Part shown: in pieces, positions 52,985 to 61,472 of the stretch
Position numbering within the stretch: position 1 is the stretch's first letter
How the letters are laid out: the number at the start of each line of letters is the position of its first letter
Assembly (NCBI GenBank): GCA_002328075.1
Contig: DCVT01000018.1
Coordinates: 11,310 to 75,309 of the forward strand
Length of the DNA: 64,000 nt
Direction: 5' to 3'
Source: Anaerolineales bacterium UBA2181
GTDB lineage: Bacteria > Chloroflexota > Anaerolineae > Promineifilales > UBA4811
Notes under the pieces: model-generated
What the model was told of the DNA's origin: nothing
The model's database searches: none
Seen by the model: the letters and a program-made list of their open reading frames with translations, nothing else
Made by a program: the position numbers and the translations under genes

Positions 52985-53460
52985 GAAGCCTGGCAAAGTC
53001 GACCGGCTGCGCCTCCGCCAGACAGAACGGGCGCTGCAGGTTGACCACGGCACCTGTCCACAGTCGCTGCAACTGCTGTTTGGGCTCACCCACAATGGAT
53101 GCCATGGACACCGCTCTGCACCAGTTCGGCGATCTTGCGCTCCACGGCAGCACGGAGCCGGCAGAGCAGGTTGAACTCTGCCGTTTGCTGGCGACGCAGC
53201 GCTGCCTGGAGGTAAGACTGGTAGGCCCTGGTGCGAACGGTGCGCCCCGTCTTCTGGCGGTGCACGCCGCGCGCGAACAGGCAGCAGGCCTCACACGTCG
53301 CACGCGGGAAGGTGAACGGCCAACTTTCCTGCCCGTCCTCCTGCTAGGCCGGACGATTACTGACCTGGCGCAGAGTGAGGAGACCGTGACGGCACATTTG
53401 TTGAGGGAGGCCAGTATCAGCCCAGGCGGTAGTCATAGAAGACGCAGGACGACATGGCAT
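52985..53460 (-). pseudogene. Remnant of an IS1182-like transposase (C-terminal part)
   Basis: On the minus strand the translation reads CRHGLLTLRQ, then an in-frame stop (53344-53346), then FPRATCEACCLFARGVHR, KTGRTVRTRAYQ and VERKIAELVQSGVHGI, and after a frameshift near 53090-53115 GEPKQQLQRLWTGAVVN. This order, a Cys pair followed by GRTV, a helical ERKIAELVQ and a final AAxxNL-like segment, matches the C-terminal end of IS1182-type DDE transposases. The N-terminal catalytic part is absent. Broken by at least one stop and one shift. No flanking repeats were found. Confidence 0.6.
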
Positions 53461-53572
53461 GGCTTTGGGCCGGGCAAGGGCCGCGCAGCTTTCTCAGCCC
53501 GCAAGCATCCAGAGGAGGCAACTACCGGGAACAGAACGAGCAGGGCCAAAGATGTAGGCCGAAAGCCAGGAT

Positions 53573-53601
53573 TTGTCGGAACCGAGCACCTGGGCTACAA
53601 T
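53573..53601 (+). promoter_or_regulatory. Promoter of the GT4-radical SAM operon
   Basis: TTGTCG (53573-53578), 17-nt spacer, TACAAT (53596-53601). It lies about 190 nt before the gene start, leaving a leader that contains a hairpin with a T-tract. Confidence 0.55.
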
Positions 53602-53687
53602 GCACCTATGCAGGCCCCAGGGCGAACATACCCCGGAATGGCGAACGGGGCGAATAGATTGGCCGATACCTGCTATGTCCCCTGCAA

Positions 53688-53719
53688 AACCCGCCCTGGC
53701 AGAGGCCGGGGCATTTTTT
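53688..53719 (+). terminator. Leader hairpin with T-tract (possible attenuator)
   Basis: An imperfect stem (ACCCGCC against GGCCGGGG with one bulged base) is followed by CATTTTTT at 53712-53719. It sits inside the leader between the promoter and the ATG, the right place for transcription attenuation. Confidence 0.35.
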
Positions 53720-53791
53720 GTTGGCAATGACGGCGGACAACTGGATGGCAAGCCGGTCAGAGCGACCCCAGTGGGGGGAGTCTGCGTCCGT

Positions 53792-54928
53792 ATGAATATT
53801 CTGATCCTGACCGAAAAGTATCCACCGGATGTGGGCGGGCTGGCGGTTTCCACCCGGCGGCTCGCTCGTGGTCTCGCTCAGACCGGCCAGAGCGTCGCGG
53901 TCAGTACGCTGGACGCTTCCCTGCCGCCGGGAACGACTACGACCAACGACGACGAAGGCGTGCCAATCCTGCGTCTCGGTCCCCACCGACGCGCCGACGA
54001 CACCCTGTCCGGTTGGTTTGACCACGTCGTCGGCCTGCATGCGGCCCGGAGCCTGGACGTGATCCATGCCCTGTACGTCACCCAGTCGGCCTTTGTGGCC
54101 GTGACCGCTGCCCGCTATCTGGGCCGGCCGTCGGTGATCAGCGCCCGCGGCAACGATCTGGACCGGGCCGCTTTCGGTCCCGGCACATTCTCGCAAGTTC
54201 TCTGGGCGCTGCAACACGCTGACGCTGTCACGGCGGTATCAACCGACCTGGTGCGCAAGGTACAGGTCTTTGCCCCGGGACGCCAGGTGTCCTTCATTCC
54301 CAACGGCGTGGACGCGGAGCTGTTTGCCCCCGGCCCACGCGACGCCGCGCTGGCGAGCTCGTTGGAGCTGGGCGACGGGCCGGTGGTGGCCTTTGTCGGC
54401 GAGGCGCGACGCAAAAAGGGGCTGACCGTCCTTCTGGCAGCATTTGCCCGCCTGTGCGATGCCTGCGACCCGCCGCCGGTCCTGCTCCTGGTGGGCGGTG
54501 TGCGCCGGGACGATGCGCCGATCCTGGAGGTCTTTCGCCGGCAGTATCCGGCGCTTAAGGTGCGGGCCGTGCCCAATGTAGCCCACGACCAGTTGCCGGC
54601 GTACTACCGCCTGGCCGATGTGCTGGTTTTTCCCTCTGTGCGCGACGGGCTGCCCAACGCTCTCCTGGAAGGCATGGCCTGTGAGCGAGTGGTCATCGCC
54701 TCGGAGGTGGGTGGCATCCCGGACGCGGTGCGCGACCAGGAAACCGGCCTGCTCGTCCGGCCCGGCGATGTCGCCGCTTTGACCGAGGCGATGCTGGCCC
54801 TACTGTCCAATCCGGAGCGGCGGGAGCGACTGGGGCGGGCGGCGCGGGCTGTCGTCGCCGAATTCACGCCGGCGCGCGAGATCGAGCGCAACCTGGCAGT
54901 GTACCACAACGTGATGGGTGAGGGCTGA
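53792..54928 (+). CDS. GT4 glycosyltransferase
   Basis: 378 residues from the ATG giving the family start MNILILTEKYPPDVGGLAV; an upstream GGGAG lies 11 nt away. Donor-site features: VAFVGEARRKKGLTVLLAAF and SVRDGLPNALLEGMACERVV. Cytoplasmic sugar transfer from a nucleotide sugar, acceptor unknown. It is followed 3 nt later by a radical SAM gene in the same direction, a pairing that suggests a shared modification pathway. Confidence 0.88.
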   Translation: MNILILTEKYPPDVGGLAVSTRRLARGLAQTGQSVAVSTLDASLPPGTTTTNDDEGVPILRLGPHRRADDTLSGWFDHVVGLHAARSLDVIHALYVTQSAFVAVTAARYLGRPSVISARGNDLDRAAFGPGTFSQVLWALQHADAVTAVSTDLVRKVQVFAPGRQVSFIPNGVDAELFAPGPRDAALASSLELGDGPVVAFVGEARRKKGLTVLLAAFARLCDACDPPPVLLLVGGVRRDDAPILEVFRRQYPALKVRAVPNVAHDQLPAYYRLADVLVFPSVRDGLPNALLEGMACERVVIASEVGGIPDAVRDQETGLLVRPGDVAALTEAMLALLSNPERRERLGRAARAVVAEFTPAREIERNLAVYHNVMGEG

Positions 54929-54931
54929 GGC

Positions 54932-56077
54932 GTGGGGTTGGTGAAAAGCATCCGGCGAAACCCGGAGGTCGCGGCTGAGCTGGCGCGGTGCGTGGCCGAG
55001 GGGCAGCCGTACCGGCTGCTCGACCTGAAGCTGTATCTGACGCGCCGCTGCAACCTGCGCTGCCTGATGTGCAACGCCTGGGCTCAGGACAGCGATGGCC
55101 GCGACGAGCTGAGCACCGGCGAGATATTCCGTTGCATCGACGAGGCCGCAGCCCTGGGGCTGGCCAACCTGAAGCTCTTTGGCGGCGAGCCACTGATGCG
55201 CCGCGACCTGGAGTCCATCGTCACCCACGCTGCCGGCCTGGGCATCCGCTGCACGCTGATCAGCAATGGCACGTTGCTGAACCGGCAGCGCGCTCAGGCG
55301 CTCGTCACCGCCGGGCTGGCCCAACTCGACCTATCCCTCGACGCCGGCGACCCGGCGCTGCACGACCAGATTCGGGGCGTGCCTGGCACCTGGCAGCGCG
55401 CCGTGCAGGGTCTGCAAGCCGTGCAGGAGGCCGCAAGCAGGCTCGACCGGCGCGTCGTTCTGCGCGTCAACACCGTCGTCATGCGTCACAACTGCCACGA
55501 CCTCCCCCACCTGGCGCGTACCCTAGCCGAACTGGGCGTGGACGAGTTCGTGCTGAACCCCGCCGTGCCCCAGGCGGCCAACAGCAGAGCCACGGCGGCC
55601 GACTACGTGCTGTCGCCGCTGGACGTCGCCCGCTACAACGCCGAGATCGCACCCCAGCTGGCCGCAGCCGCGGACGGGCATAGGCTGGCCGCAAACCATG
55701 AGCTTCTGTACCTCTACGGCACCTCGGAGCAGCACGTCGAGGACGCAACGTTGGGCCAGTACGCCAACCGTGTGCGGGTTGGCTGTTGTTTCAAACCGTG
55801 GTATTATGCCGTGATCCGAGAGAACGGCGACATGGTGGGCTGCAACACGGTCAAACACCCGCTGGCGCGGATCGGCAATGTTCGGGAGACACCGCTGGAC
55901 CATCTCTGGCGTTCGGAAGCCTACCGCGCCTTCCGGGCCGGGTGCCACCCGCCGCAGTTTGGTGATTGCCGCCGGTGTTGTTATCACTTGGCGCGACTTA
56001 ACAAGCAAATAGAGGAGGCTCTGGCAGCAGGCCATCATACACCCGCAGCAGCTTTCTCTGCGCCTGGCGCCAACTGA
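54932..56077 (+). CDS. Radical SAM protein with SPASM-like C-terminus
   Basis: 381 residues. The [4Fe-4S]-SAM motif is CNLRCLMC (about residues 38-45), followed by the GGE motif FGGEPLMRRDL. The last ~100 residues carry seven Cys (VGCCFKPWYY, VGCNTVKHP, AGCHPP, DCRRCC), like a SPASM auxiliary-cluster domain. SPASM enzymes modify peptides or carbohydrates and proteins. The GTG start is 3 nt after the GT4 stop. Its 3' end overlaps the convergent GT4 gene on the other strand by 80 bp. Substrate unknown. Confidence 0.88.
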   Translation: MGLVKSIRRNPEVAAELARCVAEGQPYRLLDLKLYLTRRCNLRCLMCNAWAQDSDGRDELSTGEIFRCIDEAAALGLANLKLFGGEPLMRRDLESIVTHAAGLGIRCTLISNGTLLNRQRAQALVTAGLAQLDLSLDAGDPALHDQIRGVPGTWQRAVQGLQAVQEAASRLDRRVVLRVNTVVMRHNCHDLPHLARTLAELGVDEFVLNPAVPQAANSRATAADYVLSPLDVARYNAEIAPQLAAAADGHRLAANHELLYLYGTSEQHVEDATLGQYANRVRVGCCFKPWYYAVIRENGDMVGCNTVKHPLARIGNVRETPLDHLWRSEAYRAFRAGCHPPQFGDCRRCCYHLARLNKQIEEALAAGHHTPAAAFSAPGAN

Positions 56078-57191
56078 AGCGGTCCCTGGCCCGCCGCGCC
56101 GCCGAATCGGCCAGGCGTTGGGCCAGAGCCGGGTCGGCCAGCAGGGCCGAGACGCAGCGCGCCAGGTCAGCCGGGTCGTCGGGCGTAAAAAGCAGCGCGT
56201 CCACGTCCTCGCGGGCCAGCTCGCGGACCACCGGCAGGTTGGCGGCGACGAGCGGCCGGCCGCAGGCCATGTACTCCAGGACCTTGATCGGGCAGCAGCC
56301 CTGGGTCACGTTGCGGTCGTTGTAGGCCAGCGGCGCCAGGCAGACGACGGCTTGGGCGATGAGCGCCGGCACCTCATGGTGGGGAACGGCCGGCTCGACT
56401 GACACTGACTCGTCCAGGCCCAGTTTGCGGACCCGCCTGAGCAGGTCCTTGCGCTGCCGTCCTCGCCCGCGGCCGACGATGCGCAGCCGGGCGGGCTGAT
56501 TGGTCAGAATGGCCGGCATGGCCTCCAGCAGCAGGTCGAGCCCCTGCCAATCGGCCAGCGTGCCGATGTACAGCAGGGTGGGAAGGTCCGACGCCGCTGG
56601 GAGCGGTTGAGGGCTGAACAGCGCCGTGTCCACGCCGTTGGGGATGACCGTGATCTTGTCGCGGGGAATGCCCAGGCTGGCAAGGTAGGCGCGGGTCACC
56701 GCCGAGGGACAGACGACTGCGTCGGCCAGGAGAAGGGTGACGACTTCTTGCTCCTTGATCTTGGCCAGCAGCGGGCTGCCCTTCAGGGCCGGGTAGTGGT
56801 ACTTGATCTCGATGCTGGGCAGGCCATTGACCTCGAACAGGGTCCGGTAGCCGAAGCGGGGCTGGGCCTGGACCAGGCCCAAGCCACTCCAGATGGAGCG
56901 GAAGTGGACGATGTGGTAGGGTGGCGACGATTCGACGTGGCGCATCACCGCCTGGCCGAACTCGACAGCGCGCTGGAGGAAATGGGAGTCGTTGCCGCCG
57001 GGCACGCGCCGGACCTGCGCGCCCCAATGCTCATCCTGTTCGGGCAGCGAAGGGTCGCCGGCGGTGATGAGCTGCACGCGGTAGCCGGCGTCCACCAGGC
57101 CGCGCGCAAAGTAGCTGATGTGCGTGCTCGCCCCTTTGGGGCTGGGCACCACGTCAAAGGCGGTGTAGAGCACAGAAGGCTGGATATCCAT
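55998..57191 (-). CDS. GT4 glycosyltransferase
   Basis: 397 residues from the ATG of MDIQPSVLYTAFD. GT-B features: SPKGASTHISYFARGLVDAG, IPNGVDTALFSP, LLYIGTLADWQGLDLLLEAM and CPIKVLEYMACGRPLVAANLP. The -10-like TAGAAT lies 7 nt before the ATG on the minus strand and no ribosome site is visible, so the mRNA may be leaderless. It overlaps the radical SAM gene tail-to-tail by 80 bp and is divergent from the zinc-ribbon operon on its right. Confidence 0.88.
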   Translation of the reverse strand: MDIQPSVLYTAFDVVPSPKGASTHISYFARGLVDAGYRVQLITAGDPSLPEQDEHWGAQVRRVPGGNDSHFLQRAVEFGQAVMRHVESSPPYHIVHFRSIWSGLGLVQAQPRFGYRTLFEVNGLPSIEIKYHYPALKGSPLLAKIKEQEVVTLLLADAVVCPSAVTRAYLASLGIPRDKITVIPNGVDTALFSPQPLPAASDLPTLLYIGTLADWQGLDLLLEAMPAILTNQPARLRIVGRGRGRQRKDLLRRVRKLGLDESVSVEPAVPHHEVPALIAQAVVCLAPLAYNDRNVTQGCCPIKVLEYMACGRPLVAANLPVVRELAREDVDALLFTPDDPADLARCVSALLADPALAQRLADSAARRARDRFSWRQAQRKLLRVYDGLLPEPPLFAC

Positions 57192-57257
57192 GAAGGCTAT
57201 TCTAGCTTGAAATCGGCTGGCGGCCAGGTGGCACGCAAGGCGTGATGGAGGTGAGCG

Positions 57258-58457
57258 ATGAATTGTCCCTTGTGTCAAGCAGAGGTAGAGGGCACGAGCT
57301 CCGTCTGCACCCAATGTGGGGCTCGACTTCCGAACCGGGCGGCGCCGGCGGCGCCGCTTCCAACGGAGACTGTCTCCGCGCCGCTGCCCAGGGCGGAGCC
57401 GGCGCAGCCGTCGCCGAGCACCGCCGAGCGAGCCCTTTTCCTCGACTTTAATGAAAGGCCGGCCAACATTGTCCAGGTGATGGACCAGGCCAAACGGCAG
57501 CAGGGCGAGTTCGTCACCTCCTTCCGGCAGCGGCTCCGCTTCCTGCTGTTGCTCCTGCCCGCCGGGCTGCCGTTTGTCCTCCTGGATTGGCTGCTGGGCA
57601 ACAACTTTGTTACCTTCAGCCTGGTGGCCTACGTCCTCTGGGCGGCGGCGCTGGTAGGCTGGCTTGTGCTGCGACACGAGAGTCCGAGCCGCCGGCAGGA
57701 AAAGCCCAAGACGCCAGCCAGTGTTCTCTTTGGCCGTGTCTTTGGGGTGATCGTGGGCCTGATTTTCGCCTGCATCCTTCTGAGTGTCGCCGGCCTCTTC
57801 TCTTTCCTGGGCGGGAACCTGCCGCTCATCGTGAGCCTGGTGTTGGCGGTCGTGGCTCTGGCCGGCCTGACCCAGTTGCGACGTCGCCAGCCGACCGGTG
57901 AGGCTTTTGGCGCCCGGTTCGAGGTGGCGCGCACCATCTTTGAGACGCTCAAGGACGACCTGGCGCCCAAGCGCACCCTGCTCGGCTGGCTGGACCTGAG
58001 CGGCGCGCAGCAGCCAGCCAAGGTGGTCCGCGAGACAACCAGTAGCTCCGGGATGCCGATCAAATACTACCGCGACGAGTGGCTGCGCATCAAGATGCCG
58101 CTATACGACGGCAACGTGCTGCGAGCTTCCGCCGTGGAGCGGGTCAAGGCCCGGCTGGGCCTCTGGAAACGTAGTCGGAGCGGCAAGTCCAAGTGGAAGC
58201 CGGGCGGACCCCCGCAGGCCAGGAACGAGCTGCGGGTCGCCGTGGCGCTCAACGCCGACGCCTACCAGGTTGCGCCCGTCCAGGGCGGCCGGGTGGGCAA
58301 GTTCTTAGTCGAGGCCCCGGAAAGCGACGACGGCCGCCTGGAGCTGCGGGCCAGCACCGAAGCGGCCATAGACGCGTGGGACATCCTGCGCCTGTTGCGT
58401 TTTGCCTACGATCATGTCCAACCGCGCGGCGTTCCGGCGGCGGCAGAGGGACAATAG
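57258..58457 (+). CDS. Zinc-ribbon membrane protein, function unknown
   Basis: 399 residues. The N-terminus MNCPLCQAEVEG and SVCTQCGARLP forms a CxxC-x10-CxxC zinc ribbon (first 25 residues). A Pro/Ala linker leads to about four membrane segments (LLLLLPAGLPFVLLDWLLG; FVTFSLVAYVLWAAALVGW; VGLIFACILLSVAGLFSFL; LIVSLVLAVVALAGL) around residues 90-210, then a ~190-residue soluble C-domain (ARTIFETLKDDLAPKRTLLG) that I cannot name. The ATG is preceded by GGAGGTGA. First gene of the five-gene set running to 62.5 kb. Zinc ribbons also occur in two further genes of this set. Confidence 0.75.
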   Translation: MNCPLCQAEVEGTSSVCTQCGARLPNRAAPAAPLPTETVSAPLPRAEPAQPSPSTAERALFLDFNERPANIVQVMDQAKRQQGEFVTSFRQRLRFLLLLLPAGLPFVLLDWLLGNNFVTFSLVAYVLWAAALVGWLVLRHESPSRRQEKPKTPASVLFGRVFGVIVGLIFACILLSVAGLFSFLGGNLPLIVSLVLAVVALAGLTQLRRRQPTGEAFGARFEVARTIFETLKDDLAPKRTLLGWLDLSGAQQPAKVVRETTSSSGMPIKYYRDEWLRIKMPLYDGNVLRASAVERVKARLGLWKRSRSGKSKWKPGGPPQARNELRVAVALNADAYQVAPVQGGRVGKFLVEAPESDDGRLELRASTEAAIDAWDILRLLRFAYDHVQPRGVPAAAEGQ

Positions 58458-58469
58458 GAGGAGGTGACG

Positions 58470-60056
58470 ATGAGCTCTCGAGTCAAGGTAACGATCATTC
58501 TGGCCGTGGTATTGATGGTCCTGGTGATGGGCGCCGCCGCCCTGCTCACCGTCAGCGGGGCTGGTGCCAGGGAGCGCTGGATGCTGGACGAGACCTGGGT
58601 GCAACCGGCGCCCATCGTCGCCAGCATGAAGGTCACCAACCTGACCGGCGCGGGCAAGGCCGACCTGTTCGTCCAGGCTGAGAACAGCGTCCTGGTCTTT
58701 GACGCCGCCGGGCAGAAAGTCTACGACCAGGCTTTCCCGGGGACGCTGGCCGCCTCGATGGGCGACGTGGACGGCGACGGGATCCAGGAGATCCTGGCCT
58801 ACTACAAGCCCGAAAGCAACTCAGTGGCCGCGGCCTTCAAAGCTGCGGCCGGCGGGCAGCCCTTGTGGCAGACCCAGATCGCCGGCCTGGGTGACGTGGG
58901 CCGGGCGGCCGCGGTGGATTTCGACGGCGATGGCCGGATGGGACTGGTCGTCGGCGACCTGCGGGGCAAGCTGGTGGCGCTTTCGGACAAGGGCGAGGAG
59001 CAGTGGCGTTACGACCTACACTCTAGCTCGGACCTGCGTGGGTTGGACAGCATCCTGACCGGGAAAACGCAGTTCGTGGCCGCGGCCGATCTGGATGGCC
59101 GGGTGTTCATCCTCGACGGTCAGGGCCAGGAAGTATGGACGTTCAACGTGCCCGGCGGGCTGCGCCGCCTGCGCACCGAGGAGCTAAGCGCGCCGGGACG
59201 GGGCACCGTGTTGCTCGGCGGCGAAGATGGCACGCTCTACGTGTTGGACGGCAGCACCGGCCGGGAATTGTGGCGAGCCAGCCTGGGGCAGGCCATCACC
59301 GAGATCCGCCTGGCCGAACTGGACGGCGACCCCGGCAGCCGCGAGTTGGTGGTCGGCGGCAAGCGCAACGGCGTGTGGGGCTACAGCCAGGACGGAGAGC
59401 GGCTGTTCGTCGCCAGCATCGCCGGGGACAAGACCAAAGTGACCGAGATTGCCTCCCTGGACGTGGCGGACACCGGCAAAAACGTCGTCGCCATCGGCGA
59501 TGACAGTGGCGCCGTCACCTTTTTTGACGCCGGAGGCCGCAAGTTGCTGACCCGCTCGTACAGCGCGCCGATCAACCGCATGGCTACCGGCAAGGTCGGC
59601 GGGGAGCGGCAGTTCCTGGTGGCCGACGCCTCCCAGGTGCACGCGCTGGCGATGAGTAAGAAAAGCCCGGCCCTCTGGTCGTCGCCGCTGCTGGGCGGCC
59701 TGCTGGCCTGCCTGGCCATCGCCGGCGTGGCCTATGCCATCGCCTCGATGAAACCCGCGCCGACGCTGCGTCTCAGCGCCGAAGAGATGAGTGTGGAGGC
59801 GCAGAAGGCGCGGCGCATCATGCTCCACGAATCGATCAACGAGCTGAAGCGTATGAAGGACTCCGGCGAGGTACCGGCCGACGCTTACCTGGCCCGCCTG
59901 AAGGATCTGCGCAGCCAGTTGGCCGATGTGGGGGCCAACCTGATGAAGCTCGGCGTGCCGTTGACGGCCGAAACGATCACGTGCCCCAATTGCGGCGGCA
60001 CCCTCGAACTGGGCACCGACCGCTGCGACTATTGCGGGCAGACGGTCCTGATTTAG
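58470..60056 (+). CDS. Membrane-anchored beta-propeller with cytoplasmic zinc ribbon
   Basis: 528 residues from the ATG with GGAGGAGG at 5 nt; a GTG at 58464 lies within that site. A signal/anchor (VKVTIILAVVLMVLVMGAAA) is followed by a PQQ/FG-GAP-like propeller (~40-390) with repeats such as DVDGDGIQEIL, DFDGDGRMGLVVGD and LDGDPGSRELVVGG, acidic turns that may bind Ca2+. A second membrane segment (GGLLACLAIAGVAYAIASM, ~405-425), a helical linker and a C-terminal ribbon CPNCGG ... CDYCGQ (~505-522) lie at the cytoplasmic end. The layout, external propeller joined through the membrane to a cytoplasmic ribbon, suggests a sensor. Function unknown. Confidence 0.75.
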   Translation: MSSRVKVTIILAVVLMVLVMGAAALLTVSGAGARERWMLDETWVQPAPIVASMKVTNLTGAGKADLFVQAENSVLVFDAAGQKVYDQAFPGTLAASMGDVDGDGIQEILAYYKPESNSVAAAFKAAAGGQPLWQTQIAGLGDVGRAAAVDFDGDGRMGLVVGDLRGKLVALSDKGEEQWRYDLHSSSDLRGLDSILTGKTQFVAAADLDGRVFILDGQGQEVWTFNVPGGLRRLRTEELSAPGRGTVLLGGEDGTLYVLDGSTGRELWRASLGQAITEIRLAELDGDPGSRELVVGGKRNGVWGYSQDGERLFVASIAGDKTKVTEIASLDVADTGKNVVAIGDDSGAVTFFDAGGRKLLTRSYSAPINRMATGKVGGERQFLVADASQVHALAMSKKSPALWSSPLLGGLLACLAIAGVAYAIASMKPAPTLRLSAEEMSVEAQKARRIMLHESINELKRMKDSGEVPADAYLARLKDLRSQLADVGANLMKLGVPLTAETITCPNCGGTLELGTDRCDYCGQTVLI

Positions 60057-60068
60057 GAGGAGGTCCAA

Positions 60069-60341
60069 ATGGCTCAATGTGCGATGATCGTCGGTTACCT
60101 GGTGCCACACCGCTGCCCGAACAAGGCCCTGGCGACCTGCATCAAGTGTGGCCGCCAGTTCTGCGATGAGCACGTTTCCATCGTCCCGGAAGGGTTGCTC
60201 TGCCTGGCCTGCCAGCGGGGCGCCGAGCAGCCGGTGCTGGTCGCCCAGGTGGCCCAGGACTATACCGCCGAGGACATGGTCCTGTTCTCCAGGGCCAGTG
60301 ATTGGGATTCCGGCGAAGATGCCTTCGCCGACCTGAGCTGA
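60069..60341 (+). CDS. Small Cys-rich zinc-binding protein
   Basis: 90 residues. Eight Cys and two His in the first ~60 residues (QCAMIVG, HRCPNKALATCIKC, FCDEHV, LLCLACQRG) resemble a B-box/AN1-like zinc module. The C-terminus is acidic (DWDSGEDAFADLS). The ATG has AGGAGG at 6 nt and starts 12 nt after the propeller gene. It could be a soluble partner of the zinc-ribbon proteins, or, less likely, a substrate of the radical SAM enzymes downstream. Confidence 0.75.
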   Translation: MAQCAMIVGYLVPHRCPNKALATCIKCGRQFCDEHVSIVPEGLLCLACQRGAEQPVLVAQVAQDYTAEDMVLFSRASDWDSGEDAFADLS

Positions 60342-60345
60342 CTTG

Positions 60346-60372
60346 GTGGGGCGGATTGCCCATCCGCCCCAC
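60346..60372 (+). terminator. Perfect 11-bp hairpin between small zinc protein and radical SAM gene
   Basis: GTGGGGCGGAT (60346-60356) pairs with ATCCGCCCCAC (60362-60372), 5-nt loop, no T-tract. It fills most of the 45-nt gap and may separate or protect the two halves of the transcript. Confidence 0.5.
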
Positions 60373-60386
60373 GCCTCCCGGATGCC

Positions 60387-61472
60387 GTGTACCAGGTAGC
60401 GCAACTGGCGGCGGAAGCGGCGGCCTTTCGCCAGGCGGTGCAGGACGCCGCTCCCTTTCGCCCGCTGATGGTCAAGATCAAGCTGCTGTGGGCCTGCAAC
60501 CTGGCCTGCGTGATGTGCGACTTTTCGCGGCAGGGTGCCCCGACGCCCTTGACCTTTGAGCTACTGGCCCGCACGCTGGACGACCTGGCGGTGCTGGGCT
60601 GTCGCAAGGTGCACTTTTCCGGCGGCGAGCCGACCCTGCGCCCCGACCTGGGGGAGCTGATTGCCCACACCCGCCGTCTCAACATGCGGGCCACGCTGAC
60701 CACCAACGGCACGCTGCTCAGCAAAGCACTGGCCAAGGAGCTGGTGAAAGCGGGGCTCAATAGCGCCTGTGTGTCGATCGACTCGCCGACGCGTTCGGTC
60801 CATGACCGGCTGCGAGGCGTTCCCGGCGCCTTCAAGCAGACGCTGGCCGGTGTACGGACGCTGCGAGTGGCCGCCGAGCGGTACGGGGCGAGGCTCCCGA
60901 TTCAGATCAACGCCGTCGTCAGCCGCGAAAACTATGCCACGCTGCACCGGCTGCCGCACCTGGCTCACGAGCTCGGCGCGGTACACCTGCTGCTCCTCCC
61001 GGTGGACGATCCGAGCGGGGAGTTGCTGCTCAACAAGCGGCGGCTGCTGGACTACAACCAGCGTGTCGCCCCGGCCCTGGCCGACCGGGCACTGGCCCTG
61101 GGCTTGATGCGGGACGTACGCGAGGCGTTCCCCTTTGGCCGGACGGCTGAGGAGCTGGGCGCCAGCCGCGATGGGCGGTACGCCCACGAGCTATACGCGC
61201 ACCAGCCTTGCTACGCCCCCTGGACTCACGTCCTGATCGCTGCCGATGGCCGCGTCGCACCGTGTTGCTCCGCACCGCGCCTCACGATGGGCGACTTGCA
61301 AGAGCAGAGTTTTTCCGACATCTGGCAGGGCGAAGCCTACGCCAAGCTCCGGCGAGAGATGCGGGACGGCATCCCTCTGCCACATTGTGCCGGCTGCGAC
61401 GTGTTCCTGGCCGAAAACCGGGTCCTGCACCGGATCTACCACGATGAGACCGATCTGGCAGGCACACGATAA
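60387..61472 (+). CDS. Radical SAM protein with SPASM-like C-terminus
   Basis: 361 residues. Cluster motif CNLACVMC (about residues 37-44), GGE motif FSGGEPTLRPDL, and C-terminal Cys in QPCYAPWTHV, VAPCCSAP and HCAGCDVF, a SPASM-like set. The product belongs to the same broad group as the enzymes at 54932 and 61444. GTG start chosen; the ribosome site is poor. Its stop is 29 nt inside the next gene's frame, so the two radical SAM genes overlap and are translated together. Confidence 0.88.
   Translation: MYQVAQLAAEAAAFRQAVQDAAPFRPLMVKIKLLWACNLACVMCDFSRQGAPTPLTFELLARTLDDLAVLGCRKVHFSGGEPTLRPDLGELIAHTRRLNMRATLTTNGTLLSKALAKELVKAGLNSACVSIDSPTRSVHDRLRGVPGAFKQTLAGVRTLRVAAERYGARLPIQINAVVSRENYATLHRLPHLAHELGAVHLLLLPVDDPSGELLLNKRRLLDYNQRVAPALADRALALGLMRDVREAFPFGRTAEELGASRDGRYAHELYAHQPCYAPWTHVLIAADGRVAPCCSAPRLTMGDLQEQSFSDIWQGEAYAKLRREMRDGIPLPHCAGCDVFLAENRVLHRIYHDETDLAGTR

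Noticed and set aside
52912..53730. Open frame of 272 codons on the plus strand over the transposase remnant
   Set aside because: The minus strand shows clear transposase-type motifs, so this frame is a shadow of the remnant.
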